Shown: positions 9,531 through 18,439, counted from the first letter of the stretch. The stretch: 64,000 bases of DNA from Calothrix sp. PCC 7716 (GCF_019977735.1 NZ_AP025018.1:4216001-4280000), one strand, 5' to 3'. Numbers and translations are program-made. Notes: a model not told the origin generated them from the sequence alone.

Positions 9531-10299
9531 ATTCGTTTCCTAGGTAAGCTTCTATTACTGCTGGGTTGTTTCTTACTATGTTGGGTTTGTCTAGTGCTAT
9601 TAGTTGTCCGAAGTTTAGTACTGCTATGCGTGAACATAGTCCCATAACTAGGGGGACGTGGTGTTCGATTAAGATTATCGTTAGGTTGAATGTGTTACGT
9701 ATTTGCTTGATGAAGTCACTTAGTTGTTGTTTTTCGTTGGGGTTCATTCCTGCTGCTGGTTCGTCAAGTAGGAGAATTTCGGGTTCTAGTGCTAGTGCGC
9801 GCGCTATTTCTAAACGTCGTTGGTCTCCATATGGAAAGTTTTTTGCACTTTCATACGCGCGCTCTTGTAAACCAACTAGTTCGAGTAATTCTAATGCTTT
9901 TTGCTTACTTTCAATTTCTTCTTGTGGTGCTGGTGGTATTCCAAACACACCTGTAAATATTCCACTCTTAGTATGTAAATGTCTACCAATAATCACATTC
10001 TCTAAAGCCGAAAGCTCACCAAACAAACGGATGTTCTGAAAAGTTCGTGCAATACCCAACTCGGCAATTTCATGAGGCTTCTTTTGAGATATTTCTGCCC
10101 CCTTATAAACCAACTTACCATCACTAGGCGAAATCAAGCCCGTAATCAAATTAAATAAAGTAGTCTTACCGGCGCCGTTCGGACCAATTAAACCAAATAT
10201 TTCATGCTCATGCACAGCAAACGAAACATCATTAACTGCCACCAACCCACCAAAACGCCGCGTCAAAGACCGCGACTCCAAAATAATATTACTCATCAT
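9529..10299 (-). CDS. branched-chain/neutral amino-acid ABC transporter ATPase (LivG-type)
   Basis: A second ATPase of the same importer, about 256 residues. Walker A is GPNGAGKTTLF, the Q-loop precedes the long helical insertion containing the G-I-F-T-G-V-F stretch, the signature is GDQRRLEIARALA (a degenerate ABC signature usual in LivG), and Walker B is ILLLDEPAAGMNP. The open frame continues upstream to 10368, but that extension encodes FLPQRHRERR, a translation of the dispersed ACCACAGAG repeat, so it is probably not protein-coding. I place the start at the tandem ATGs at 10294-10299, with AAGAGGG just upstream. The gene follows livM and its extended frame overlaps livM's end. Confidence 0.9.
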   Translation of the reverse strand: MMSNIILESRSLTRRFGGLVAVNDVSFAVHEHEIFGLIGPNGAGKTTLFNLITGLISPSDGKLVYKGAEISQKKPHEIAELGIARTFQNIRLFGELSALENVIIGRHLHTKSGIFTGVFGIPPAPQEEIESKQKALELLELVGLQERAYESAKNFPYGDQRRLEIARALALEPEILLLDEPAAGMNPNEKQQLSDFIKQIRNTFNLTIILIEHHVPLVMGLCSRIAVLNFGQLIALDKPNIVRNNPAVIEAYLGNE

Positions 10300-10300
10300 C

Positions 10301-10337
10301 CCTCTTACTCTGCGCTCTCTGTGTCTCTGTGGTAAAA
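10301..10337. repeat. dispersed repeat, inverted copy between livM and livG
   Basis: Reads TGCGCTCTCTGTGTCTCTGTGG on the plus strand, the reverse orientation of the element at 9491-9530. It supplies part of the ribosome-binding region of livG and creates a spurious N-terminal extension of that reading frame. Confidence 0.7.
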
Positions 10338-10348
10338 AAATCCTTGCC

Positions 10349-11263
10349 TTACCCCTTCTTCCTCCCAAAAATCCTCGGAGTCACCAAACCCTGTGGAAAA
10401 AATATAGTCCCCACAACAATTAACACCCCAAAAATAATCAACCGACCATCGCGTAAAAACTGAGCCAACCAAACAGGCAACCCACCCGTATCAGCCAGCC
10501 CCCTCAACACCTCCGGTAAAGCAGTAAACACCATAGCACCAACCACCGACCCCAGAAAAGTTCTCGAACCACCAATCAACACAAAAGTCAAATAAATAAT
10601 ACTCGCATCAAAAGTACCCTGACGAGCGTTCCAAGTATTAAGAAAATGAGCGCTAATAGCACCAACAACACCAGCCAATATTGACCCCAAAGTAAAAGCC
10701 AATACCTTATAGTAAGTTGGATTAATCCCCATTGACCCCGCCGCCAACTCATCCTCGCGAATTGCAATCAAAGCCTTACCGACACGTACACGTTCTAAAC
10801 GATAAATTAATACCATCGTCACAACCAACAACGGCAAACCCACCCATAAATATTCAATTTGACTAGAAAAAGGTTGAGGAATATTAAAAATACCAACGGC
10901 GCCACCTGTAATATCTAAATTAAGCGCTAATACCCGCAGTACTTCTACAAACGCAATAGTCGCAATAGCTAAATAAATACCTCGCAACCGCAAAGCAGGA
11001 ATACCCACCACTACCCCCAACAACCCCGACACCACACCAGCAATTACCATCTCAAGTAAAAGCAAATATACAGGAAATCCACCATCCCTTTTAAACACAG
11101 TCGTAGATAAAATTGCCGCAATATATCCACCCAGCGCATAAAAACCAGGACTTGCCAGCGATAACTGCCCTGCCATCAAAGGTAAATATAATGATAATCC
11201 AAGCAAGGCGCCTAATACCATTGAGACTATCAACGAACCATAAGTATTGAAAAAATCAGCCAT
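10349..11263 (-). CDS. branched-chain/neutral amino-acid ABC transporter permease (LivM-type)
   Basis: A 304-residue integral membrane protein with about eight hydrophobic segments, forming half of the substrate channel. The family hallmark is the EAA-like cytoplasmic loop, seen here as GKALIAIREDELAAGSMGI, which couples to the ATPases. An early region around YLPLMAGQLSLASPGFYALGGY matches the conserved start of LivM permeases. It lies between livH and livG in the operon, with a 92-bp gap to livH that carries a tract of heptamer repeats. Substrate is presumably a hydrophobic or neutral amino acid, by analogy with the family. The ATG start falls immediately before the first helix. Confidence 0.92.
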   Translation of the reverse strand: MADFFNTYGSLIVSMVLGALLGLSLYLPLMAGQLSLASPGFYALGGYIAAILSTTVFKRDGGFPVYLLLLEMVIAGVVSGLLGVVVGIPALRLRGIYLAIATIAFVEVLRVLALNLDITGGAVGIFNIPQPFSSQIEYLWVGLPLLVVTMVLIYRLERVRVGKALIAIREDELAAGSMGINPTYYKVLAFTLGSILAGVVGAISAHFLNTWNARQGTFDASIIYLTFVLIGGSRTFLGSVVGAMVFTALPEVLRGLADTGGLPVWLAQFLRDGRLIIFGVLIVVGTIFFPQGLVTPRIFGRKKG

Positions 11264-11272
11264 AAATTTTTA

Positions 11273-11346
11273 AGTTAGGAGTTAGGAATTAGGAGTTATT
11301 TTCAACTCAGCACTCAGCACTCAGCACTCAGCACTCAGCACTCATA
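11273..11346. repeat. tandem heptamer repeats (STRR-like)
   Basis: Copies of TAGGAGT-type and then five consecutive CTCAGCA heptamers between livM and livH. The same motifs recur at 53341-53380 and 62521-62671. Short tandemly repeated heptamers are known from heterocystous cyanobacteria. Within this operon they probably form part of the untranslated spacer. Confidence 0.9.
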
Positions 11347-11355
11347 ACTATGAAG

Positions 11356-12303
11356 TTAAACTTTTTGAATAAACTTGCGTCCGAGTAAACCTTGTGGTCG
11401 CACCAATAGCATGATGAATAAAATACCAAAGGCAACAGCATCTTTATAGCCAGAAAACTGACCTGGTACAAATGCTTCAATAATACCAATCAAAAACCCT
11501 CCGACAACAGCACCAGGAATACTCCCCAAACCTCCTAAAACAATTACCGCTAAACCTCGTAAACCAAAAGCAATACCAAAATATGGCCCTGCAATACTCA
11601 CACTCGAAGCTAGTAAACTCCCCGCAACACCAGCTAAAAAACTACTAATAAAGAACGTTAGTATTATAAACTGGTCGGCGTTGATTCCTAGTAAACTTGC
11701 TGTAGTTGGGTCTTCGGCAATTGCCTGCATCGCTTTTCCATACTTAGTGCGATTAATAAAGTAAGTTAAAAGCGCTACAATCATTACTGAAACAATAAAG
11801 ATAACTATTTGGACGGTGCGAATAGGTATAGGGTTATCATCTGTACCAAAGTTGATAGCAGAGGGTAAGTCACCATAAGTATTAGCAGGAAAATTATAAT
11901 TTTCGGCGCCAACTAAATATTGAATTAAGTTAACGATGACTACACCAACACCCAAGCTAGAAACCACCGTTAACAAAGGGTCAGAACCTCTACGTCGTAA
12001 AGGTAAAAATGCTATTCGTTCAATAGCTACTCCAACAAGTCCAGCCAAAATACTACTTAGTATTACAGCTAACACAAACGGTAAACCAAAAGGTAACGTT
12101 GTATTTGCCAGTACTCCACTAAACCCAAACGCACCCCCCATTAATGCATAAGTAAAATATGCACCTAACGTAAAAACGGCGCCGTGGGATAAATTAATTA
12201 TTCCTAAAATAGAATAGACAAGCGTATACCCTAATGCAAAAATTGCATAGGTACTACCAATCGATAACCCGTTAAGAAGCTGTTGAAAAAAGATTGTCAG
12301 CAT
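11356..12303 (-). CDS. branched-chain/neutral amino-acid ABC transporter permease (LivH-type)
   Basis: A 315-residue permease with around eight transmembrane segments, partner of the LivM-type protein. The N-terminal stretch FFQQLLNGLSIGSTYAIFAL and the coupling loop GKAMQAIAEDPTTASLLGI are characteristic of LivH. The C-terminus ends in a short basic tail (LGRKFIQKV), as is usual. It is the second gene of the operon, 57 bp after the binding-protein gene; a small GTGGGCATTGCCCAC hairpin lies in that gap and could reduce read-through or protect the upstream mRNA. The start ATG directly precedes the first helix. Confidence 0.93.
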   Translation of the reverse strand: MLTIFFQQLLNGLSIGSTYAIFALGYTLVYSILGIINLSHGAVFTLGAYFTYALMGGAFGFSGVLANTTLPFGLPFVLAVILSSILAGLVGVAIERIAFLPLRRRGSDPLLTVVSSLGVGVVIVNLIQYLVGAENYNFPANTYGDLPSAINFGTDDNPIPIRTVQIVIFIVSVMIVALLTYFINRTKYGKAMQAIAEDPTTASLLGINADQFIILTFFISSFLAGVAGSLLASSVSIAGPYFGIAFGLRGLAVIVLGGLGSIPGAVVGGFLIGIIEAFVPGQFSGYKDAVAFGILFIMLLVRPQGLLGRKFIQKV

Positions 12304-12310
12304 TTAAAGT

Positions 12311-12330
12311 ATGGTGGGCATTGCCCACAG
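12311..12330. repeat. small palindrome between binding protein and permease genes
   Basis: GTGGGCATTGCCCAC can form a tight hairpin in the transcript. Its position just after the first gene of the importer operon fits the frequent stem-loop that raises binding-protein mRNA over permease mRNA, but no U-tract follows. It also belongs to the broader GGGCAT/GCCC dispersed palindrome family. Confidence 0.4.
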
Positions 12331-12360
12331 ATGCGAACTACTAAGTTGAACTACGTTAAG

Positions 12361-13560
12361 CTATTTAAGAAACGCAAATTTACCTGTACTGCCGTCCTTT
12401 TCCATTTTTATTTGCGCCACATAAAAGTCTTTTTGTACTACTTCACCTACAGGTGTAAATGATATTTCACCGAGTGGAGTGTTATATTTACCTGCTAATA
12501 ACTGCTTGTTTAACTCAGTTCGCAGTTGTGGAAGTTGTAATGTGCTAAGTTTTGTCCTTTTATCCAAAGCTTGCAAAGCTTCGACATAAACTTGGACTGC
12601 TGTAAAAGCTTGGGCGCTAAATTGAGGTGGTTCGGTTTTAAACTGGTTAAGGTATGCTTGACGAAAAGTCTTGTTAATTTCTCCAGGGTGTTCAGGACTG
12701 TAGGCTTGAGCTATCATTACACCATCACACAAAGCTTTACAAACTTTAAATATATTAGATGTATTAAACCCGTTTCCACCTACAATTAAACCTTTGTAGC
12801 CAAGTTCGCGTAACTGTCGAACTATATTACCTCCATCAGCAGCCAGTCCCGATATAATTACTAAATCAGGTTTGGCGTTAATTGCACTTGTCGCTTGTGC
12901 CTGAAAGTCAGTATCGGTAGTTTGAAACTTTTGGACTGTAACTACTTCTAAACCAGCATCCTTAACAGCTTTTTGAAAAATTTCTGTCTCTGTCTTGTTA
13001 AAAGCGTCGTTTTGTGCAAAGAAGACAGCGACTTTTTTAATATTGGGATTTTGCTTTAATGCGGTTTTAATCGCGTTTGGCGCCACTATAGATACAGGTG
13101 CTGAAACACGCGCGACATAATCACCTATTTCTGGAATACCCTTAGCTGTATTCGATGCTCCAATAACTGGTACTTTTGCACGGTCAGCTATGGGACTAGC
13201 GCTAAATGCTTGCTGCGATAACGTTGGCCCAACAATACCTACGACTCTATCTTTATTAATTAAAGCTTGAAAGGCATTGATGGCGCCTTGCTCATCTCCA
13301 CCAGTATCTTGGTACACTAATTTTATCGGCGTACCGTTCACACCACCCTTATCATTAAAATACTTCTCGGCTATCTTGACTCCATTTATCCCATCTTGAC
13401 CAAGTAATGCCACATTACTAGTTTGAGCGAAACCAATGCCAATGGGAATGGCGCCACTTGTACCAGCATTATTTGTATTACCAGCGTTTCCACCAGCACA
13501 AGCTGTAACTAGTAAAGCGCTAGCAGTAAGTAATATTGTATTAGTTATAACTTTTTTCAT
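12361..13560 (-). CDS. ABC transporter amino-acid-binding lipoprotein (LivK/NatB-like)
   Basis: The substrate-binding protein of the importer, about 399 residues from the second Met (13558-13560); a GTG/ATG two codons upstream is also open. It has a lipoprotein signal peptide ending in LLVTAC, so it should be tethered to the outer face of the cytoplasmic membrane by a diacyl-Cys. The mature part follows the type I periplasmic-binding-protein fold: IPIGIGFAQTSNVALLGQ, then KLVYQDTGGDEQGA and IVGPTLSQQA, which make up the amino-acid-binding cleft in this family. It heads the operon and probably carries the promoter in the 178 bp upstream. Specificity among hydrophobic amino acids is not readable from the sequence, and a urea-type (UrtA) identity looks unlikely from the N-terminal strand sequence. 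Confidence 0.92.
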   Translation of the reverse strand: MKKVITNTILLTASALLVTACAGGNAGNTNNAGTSGAIPIGIGFAQTSNVALLGQDGINGVKIAEKYFNDKGGVNGTPIKLVYQDTGGDEQGAINAFQALINKDRVVGIVGPTLSQQAFSASPIADRAKVPVIGASNTAKGIPEIGDYVARVSAPVSIVAPNAIKTALKQNPNIKKVAVFFAQNDAFNKTETEIFQKAVKDAGLEVVTVQKFQTTDTDFQAQATSAINAKPDLVIISGLAADGGNIVRQLRELGYKGLIVGGNGFNTSNIFKVCKALCDGVMIAQAYSPEHPGEINKTFRQAYLNQFKTEPPQFSAQAFTAVQVYVEALQALDKRTKLSTLQLPQLRTELNKQLLAGKYNTPLGEISFTPVGEVVQKDFYVAQIKMEKDGSTGKFAFLK

Positions 13561-13710
13561 GACCAAATTATAAAAATGTTTCTACTCTTTATTAGATGCA
13601 TTTCACATCGGTTATGCAGAACGTCTCTAATGACTGCAAAACCATAGTAAACTGCGCTCGTGAGTGAGCGTCATTTTTATTTGACCATGCTCTTGCCAAT
13701 ATCTCCAAGT

Positions 13711-13734
13711 CTTTTACATATCAATTTATGTAAA
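13711..13734. other. 8-bp inverted repeat TTTTACAT/ATGTAAAA
   Basis: Perfect 8-bp arms around an 8-base AT spacer between the end of the glutathione transferase gene and the binding-protein promoter. It could be an operator for the importer operon or part of the upstream gene's 3' end; there is no GC-rich stem, so a terminator is unlikely. Confidence 0.3.
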
Positions 13735-13744
13735 ACGGCGCCTG

Positions 13745-14350
13745 TTAAGATAATATACTCATCCCCTTTTGCACTGCTGGACGTTGTTGAAGGGTTTCCA
13801 CCCAACGTTTAAGGTGAGGATGATTATCTAATGTTAATCCTTGCATCTCGTAAATTGCCACCCAAGGATATGTAGCAATGTCGGCAATTGAATATTCTCC
13901 ACATATGTACTCGTTATTGCTGAGTTGCTTATCTAAAACTCCGTACAAACGTATTGTTTCTTTTTCGTAACGTTCAATTGCGTAGGGGATTTTTTCTGGA
14001 GCGTATTTTTTAAAGTGGTTAAGTTGCCCAAACATTGGCCCGACGCTTCCCATTTGCAACATTAACCATTCGATAACTTGATATTTGCCTTTTTGGTCGT
14101 TTGGTAGCAGTTGTTGTGTTTTTTCTGCTAAGTACATTAGGATGGCGCCGGATTCAAATACTGTAATACCAGTTTCTTGGTCGATGATTGCGGGTATTTT
14201 ACTGTTGGGATTTATGGCTATGTATTCGGGTTTGAATTGGTCGTTTTTGGTTATGTCTATTTTATGTATGTTGTAGGGAAGTTGTGTTTCCTCTAACATG
14301 ATTGAGGGTTTGTAGCCGTTGGGGGTAGTAAATGTGTATAAGTCAATCAT
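13745..14350 (-). CDS. glutathione S-transferase family protein (YfcG/Ure2-like)
   Basis: A 201-residue cytosolic GST with an N-terminal thioredoxin-like half (1-85) and a helical C-terminal half. The conserved cis-Pro is in NSKIPAI and the glutathione gamma-glutamyl contact is the ES pair in VFESGAILMYLAEK. The TPNGYKPSIMLEE start, with an Asn-Gly instead of a catalytic Tyr or Ser-Cys, fits the Ure2/YfcG (Nu) type, which often shows disulfide-bond reductase rather than conjugating activity. It is transcribed alone, toward the amino-acid importer operon. An inverted repeat at 14358-14383 stands just before the start codon. Physiological substrate unknown. Confidence 0.88.
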   Translation of the reverse strand: MIDLYTFTTPNGYKPSIMLEETQLPYNIHKIDITKNDQFKPEYIAINPNSKIPAIIDQETGITVFESGAILMYLAEKTQQLLPNDQKGKYQVIEWLMLQMGSVGPMFGQLNHFKKYAPEKIPYAIERYEKETIRLYGVLDKQLSNNEYICGEYSIADIATYPWVAIYEMQGLTLDNHPHLKRWVETLQQRPAVQKGMSILS

Positions 14351-14357
14351 CAGAAAT

Positions 14358-14383
14358 TACCCTCGATTTTTTAATCGAAGGTA
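14358..14383. promoter_or_regulatory. inverted repeat immediately upstream of the GST gene
   Basis: Arms TACCCTCGATT and AATCGAAGGTA with a few A/T between them, directly before the start codon on the minus strand. It could fold over the 5' leader of the transcript or serve as an operator. Short intergenic palindromes are frequent in this genome, so this remains a suggestion. Confidence 0.35.
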
Positions 14384-14436
14384 TTTTAGCAAGGGGAAAG
14401 AATTTATGTATCTGCCTTGTGGAATGGTTATCTTGT

Positions 14437-14564
14437 GGGATGGGCATCCTTGCCCGTCCCTTTGATAGGTTAGTTATTCTAAATTGTTATGTTGAGTGAG
14501 AAACCTGGTTTCTTTTGGTAAAGATTTAGATTGTTATGTTTAGTGGGGAAGAAACCAGGTTTCT
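14437..14564. repeat. cluster of dispersed palindromes (GGGCAT/TGCCC and AGAAACCTGGTTTCT)
   Basis: Contains GGGATGGGCATCCTTGCCCGTCCC at 14437-14460, then GAAACCTGGTTTCTT and GAAACCAGGTTTCT at 14500-14564, separated by an AT spacer. The AAACCTGGTTT pair returns at 17799-17814 and 24302-24369 in the same paired layout. The cluster lies at the 3' end of a pentapeptide gene and could form stacked hairpins in RNA. Confidence 0.75.
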
Positions 14565-15913
14565 GGGTGTGTTAGGTGTTGGGGTAGGGTGGTGTTGGTG
14601 TTGCCTTGTGCTTGTTCGAGTTGTTGTTGTTCTAAGTTTATGACTCGACTAAGGTCGGCGCCGCTGAGGTCGGCATCTTGTAGAATTGTGTTTGTGAGAT
14701 TGGCGCCTATTAGGTTGGCGTGGGTTAGGGTTGTGTTACTTAGGTTTGATGACGATAATGCTGCTTCAAATAGTATTGCTTCGGTTAAACAAGCTGTGCT
14801 GAGAGAAGCATTTTCTAAGTTGGCGCCAATAAGGTTGGCACCTGTTAAGTTTGCTCCTATTAGGTTTGCTTGCGAGATGTTACATGCTTCTAGGTTGGCG
14901 AGTTTTAAGTCAGCGTCACTTAAGTTGGCGCCTTCTAAGTTTGCTTGATAAAAAACTGCTTCTGTTAGGTTAGCGTCGTATAATGTTGCAAGATGCAGGT
15001 TGGCTTGATAAAACACGGCTTTGGTAAGGTTGGCTTTTGGTAAGACTGCTGACTGTAGGTTAGCTTCGTAAAATAGTGCTTCGATTAAGTTTGCTTCGTA
15101 CAGTACAGCATATTGCATATCAACCTCTGAAAAATCTACTGCTTGTAGGTTCGCTTGTGTAAGTAAACAACCTTGTAAACAAGAACCTGTGAAATCAGTA
15201 TTCTGAAAGTTGGCGCCAGTTAAGTCAGCACCTGTTATATCAACATTGCGTAAATCTAACTTTTTATTTGCTGGTTCTTTAGTAATATCGCGTCGTCCAA
15301 TAACTGTCAAAGCTGCTTGTATATCGGTTGGCAATAAAATTAATTCTTCTTGTCCTAATTCATCATCATCTAAATCTTCTTCATCCCTCATAAAAGGTGT
15401 ATTCTCTCGAATAAATGCTGCTAAAGTTTCAATAATTGTCCACTGTTTACTAGGAGAATCTTTAGCTATTTGTTCAAGCGTATATATTGCTCCTAACCGC
15501 GCTTCTGGTGTTTCGTTTCCAAGTTGCCCTAATGCTTGATAAAAGTCTTCTGGTATTTCATTACTTGGGTTTGTATAACTGAATTCGATTTGAATGTCTT
15601 GATTTTCAAGCAGTTTTTCTAATAGCAGTAGTTTCGCTGATGATATTGTACTACCATTATTTTGTTTTTCTTGTATTTCTTTAACGAGTAATCTTGTACA
15701 ATGAACGTTATAAGTGATTATTACTAAACCGGAAATTGCTGCTACTGCTGTTACAATATGTGTTATGTATTCTATTTTTTGTTCTATTACAAAATTTTGA
15801 TTGTCAAGTATTAACAACACAATCAAAGTTAATATAAACATAAATAAGCCTGTTATTAGTTGCCATGACAAATTCACTTTTGCAGCACTGCTAGGAATAT
15901 TCACAAAAAACAT
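14540..15913 (-). CDS. membrane-anchored pentapeptide-repeat protein
   Basis: A 457-residue protein. Two hydrophobic segments at about 18-38 and 48-70 anchor it in the membrane. A conserved helical domain follows (about 120-215) with EARLGAIYTLEQIA, AAFIRENTP and DIQAALTVIGRRD. From about 220 to 430 it is a run of A(N/D)LxX pentapeptides that should fold into a right-handed quadrilateral beta helix. The gene at 16192-17532 has the same order of domains, so the two look like diverged tandem duplicates separated by 278 bp of AT-rich DNA. The helical module is also the region most alike between them. No enzymatic residues are seen; function unknown, likely a membrane-associated scaffold. The ATG start directly precedes the first TM segment. 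Confidence 0.88.
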   Translation of the reverse strand: MFFVNIPSSAAKVNLSWQLITGLFMFILTLIVLLILDNQNFVIEQKIEYITHIVTAVAAISGLVIITYNVHCTRLLVKEIQEKQNNGSTISSAKLLLLEKLLENQDIQIEFSYTNPSNEIPEDFYQALGQLGNETPEARLGAIYTLEQIAKDSPSKQWTIIETLAAFIRENTPFMRDEEDLDDDELGQEELILLPTDIQAALTVIGRRDITKEPANKKLDLRNVDITGADLTGANFQNTDFTGSCLQGCLLTQANLQAVDFSEVDMQYAVLYEANLIEALFYEANLQSAVLPKANLTKAVFYQANLHLATLYDANLTEAVFYQANLEGANLSDADLKLANLEACNISQANLIGANLTGANLIGANLENASLSTACLTEAILFEAALSSSNLSNTTLTHANLIGANLTNTILQDADLSGADLSRVINLEQQQLEQAQGNTNTTLPQHLTHPETWFLPH

Positions 15914-16191
15914 AGGGTAATTTACCTATATATAAATCGGTTAAAAAGTATTACTATAAATATTTTAAGAAGTTTCTATATTAAGTGTGTACGTGCAATT
16001 ACGTAGTTTAATATTTTATATTTAAAAGTATTCTATGTATCTTTTATTTAATATATTTTATTTTTATGATTGATTTAAGTACTATTTATATGAATAAGTT
16101 TGCCAAATTTTATTTAAATGTAATTATAAATTCAATTTAAAATTGCACTTTGATAAGGGTTGGTAGATACCCTGTGCTTTAAAGCTTAATT

Positions 16192-17532
16192 TTACTCGGC
16201 TACAGCAACATAAGCCTTGTGTGGTTCAAATTCCAAATTTTTGGCGCCGCTTAAATTTGCTCCATCCCATCTGACATTACTAATGTTTGTGCCAGATAAA
16301 TCTACTCCCATCAGGTTTGCACCGCAAAGGTTAGTTTCATGGAGAATCGCTCTTTGAAAGTTGCTACCCATTAAATTTGCTCCGCACAAGTTGGTTTCTT
16401 GCAAGCTAGCATTCGTGAAGTTTGCAAAATAAGCTTCGCAAGATTGCAATTTCGCTGCATTTAGATTCGCTTCCTTCAAATTGGCAGCATTTAAATTTGC
16501 CCCGTACAAATTGGCGCCAATCAATCCAGTATTATGTAAATTAGCTTTGCCAAGCTTTGCACCCTGTAAATTCGCTAAAAATAATTTTGCTCTCGACAAG
16601 TTCGCGACCTTCAAGTTGGCAAACTGCAAATTCGCTTTATATAAGTTCGCACCCGATAAATTCGCTCCCCGTAAAGATGCCCGCTCCAAGTTCGCACCTT
16701 GCAAATTGGCGCCGCAAATCCAAGCCCGATTTAAATTTGCCGTTTGCAAGTTAGCTGCACGTAAATTGGCTTTGTGCAGGTTCGCTTCAAACAAAACGGA
16801 ACCAACAAAGTTACAATTGTCAAGGTCTGCCAAAGCTAAATCGGCACCTCGCAAATCGGCATGACACAAATAGGAACCACGCAAGTCAAGGTGCTGTAAA
16901 TTCGCTTTACGCAAGTCCGCACGTCGAATATCCGTATTGCGAAGGTCGAGTTTACAGTTTTCGCGGTCTTTCTGTGCGTCACGTCTAGCTATTACATTCA
17001 AAGCAGCTTGAATATCAGTACGTACACGAAGTGATTCATGACTTTCATCTTCAAGTTGGTAATTGATAGGCGCATTTTCGCGTACAAATGCCGTCAAAAT
17101 CTCCATAATCGTCCAATACGACTTAGAACATTCGTTGGCAACCCCCTCTAAAGCATAAATGGCGCCTGTACGTGTAGCAACGCTATCGTGTCCTAGCTGC
17201 GTAATAGCTGTCATAAAACGGTCTGCAACTAAACGTTCTTGTGCTAATTGAGCATTACTAACGTTAAGTTGGTTACTTTTCTCAGCAGCAATTACATTTC
17301 TTTGCTCTGCTTCCGCACGCTTAGATACATAATAAGCATTGACAAACACTGCTAACCCTAAAAAATAGGTTGCAGAAGCTGTAAATGCTTGGTTCATTGA
17401 TTCGATTTTTTGGCGTTCTGACAGGTGTCGATTTGCCGAAAAAACCAGGAAAAACAACATCGGCGCAGCAGTGAAGACTACCGCAAGCGCTGTTAACTTA
17501 TTTTTTAAAACGTCTGTCTTACTTGCAGACAT
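16192..17532 (-). CDS. membrane-anchored pentapeptide-repeat protein (paralogue of neighbour)
   Basis: A 446-residue protein with an N-terminal hydrophobic pair (about 12-28 and 47-65), a polar coiled stretch rich in Ala, Glu and Gln, then the helical module with RTGAIYALEGVA, AFVRENAP and DIQAALNVIARRD. About 45 pentapeptides of the form A(N/D)LxX fill residues 190-435. The repeats are highly regular, with ANLQ/ANLR units, more so than in its downstream paralogue at 14540-15913. Such repeats form a beta-helix; in DNA-gyrase-protecting homologues this mimics DNA, but the membrane anchor here argues against that job. Probably an independent transcription unit, since an intergenic gap of 278 bp separates it from the paralogue. 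Confidence 0.88.
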   Translation of the reverse strand: MSASKTDVLKNKLTALAVVFTAAPMLFFLVFSANRHLSERQKIESMNQAFTASATYFLGLAVFVNAYYVSKRAEAEQRNVIAAEKSNQLNVSNAQLAQERLVADRFMTAITQLGHDSVATRTGAIYALEGVANECSKSYWTIMEILTAFVRENAPINYQLEDESHESLRVRTDIQAALNVIARRDAQKDRENCKLDLRNTDIRRADLRKANLQHLDLRGSYLCHADLRGADLALADLDNCNFVGSVLFEANLHKANLRAANLQTANLNRAWICGANLQGANLERASLRGANLSGANLYKANLQFANLKVANLSRAKLFLANLQGAKLGKANLHNTGLIGANLYGANLNAANLKEANLNAAKLQSCEAYFANFTNASLQETNLCGANLMGSNFQRAILHETNLCGANLMGVDLSGTNISNVRWDGANLSGAKNLEFEPHKAYVAVAE

Positions 17533-17869
17533 AGGCGTCCGTATTCCTCAAAACACAGAATTTTTACGTAGGCAATTCGGAACAAGAGTATAGCATTTAT
17601 CTTCAAATTTCAATATATTTTAGGTTTTTATACTAATGTCGCAACTGAAATCTAACTGCTTCAACACTCCCGCTTGTCCAAAATAACCCCTTAGACAAAT
17701 TCCGTAGCGACACCTGATGAGAATTACTTTCATACTAATTTAAGTATGTAGTTTTGGTATTATAGTTCTTCAAAACTGATTTTTCAAGCTAAATCCTAAG
17801 AAACCTGGTTTCTAAGTGCTAGCACATTTGCACTACATAAGTATAAATTTATAGTAAAGATAATTTACC
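17533..17869. other. gene-free AT-rich intergenic stretch
   Basis: 337 bp upstream of one pentapeptide gene and downstream of a GNAT gene. I see no credible reading frame. One copy of AGAAACCTGGTTTCT lies at 17799-17814. The stretch must contain the promoter for the pentapeptide gene, but no clear box stands out. Confidence 0.6.
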
Positions 17870-18418
17870 TCATTTTATTAAATCTCTTTTTAAAAGCGAG
17901 AATAGCTTCAAATCATGAAATTCAAACTTCCAGTAACCAAAGTCTCTTAAAATACCCTCTTCTGTAAAACCCAGTTTTGAGAGCAAATTTATCGAAGCTG
18001 TATTTTCGAGCATTACAGTAGCTTCAATACGGTTTAACTCCATGCGTTCAAACGCAAATCGAATTATACTTAAAAGTGCTTCCGTCATTATACCTTGGCG
18101 CCATTCAGGTTTTGAAAGCTCGTATCCTAACTCAGCGCAAAACATCGGTTTACCCCAGAGACGATAACCACAGGTACCAATAATAATGTTTTCGTTTTTC
18201 TTCGCTATACCCCAGCGAATACCTTGTCTAGTTAAAAAACGGTCTTCCCAAGTGTTTATTAAGCGGGTCGCACGCTCAATATTTTTAAACGGCTCTGCAT
18301 CATGGTACCGCAAAACTTCTGGGTCTGAAAAAAAGCCAAATATTGCTCCGGCATCAGATGACTTAATTTGTCTTAATATTAAGTTTTGTGTTTCGATTTG
18401 AGGAAAGGTGTCAAACAT
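17870..18418 (-). CDS. GNAT N-acetyltransferase, RimJ/RimL type
   Basis: A 182-residue acetyltransferase of the RimJ/RimL group, which acetylates N-terminal residues of proteins or small amines. The N-terminal IETQNLILRQIKSSDAGAIF with RxxxxSDA is characteristic. The acetyl-CoA loop is seen as ELSKPEWRQGIMTEALLSII (Q/R-x-x-G-x form), and the C-terminal NTASINLLSKLGFTEEGILR carries the conserved Asn, Ser and GF of motif B. It lies alone, 20 bp downstream of the DUF4174-like gene on the same strand, so co-transcription is possible. Substrate unknown; there is no ribosomal protein gene nearby to suggest one. Confidence 0.87.
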   Translation of the reverse strand: MFDTFPQIETQNLILRQIKSSDAGAIFGFFSDPEVLRYHDAEPFKNIERATRLINTWEDRFLTRQGIRWGIAKKNENIIIGTCGYRLWGKPMFCAELGYELSKPEWRQGIMTEALLSIIRFAFERMELNRIEATVMLENTASINLLSKLGFTEEGILRDFGYWKFEFHDLKLFSLLKRDLIK

Positions 18419-18439
18419 GTAGCCACCAAATAAATATTA

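Noticed and set aside
16481-16864. Long plus-strand frames opposite the pentapeptide-repeat genes (also 14589-14948 and 22893-23150)
   Set aside because: They are mirror translations of the regular pentapeptide codons (KFA/LAP patterns) and not independent genes.
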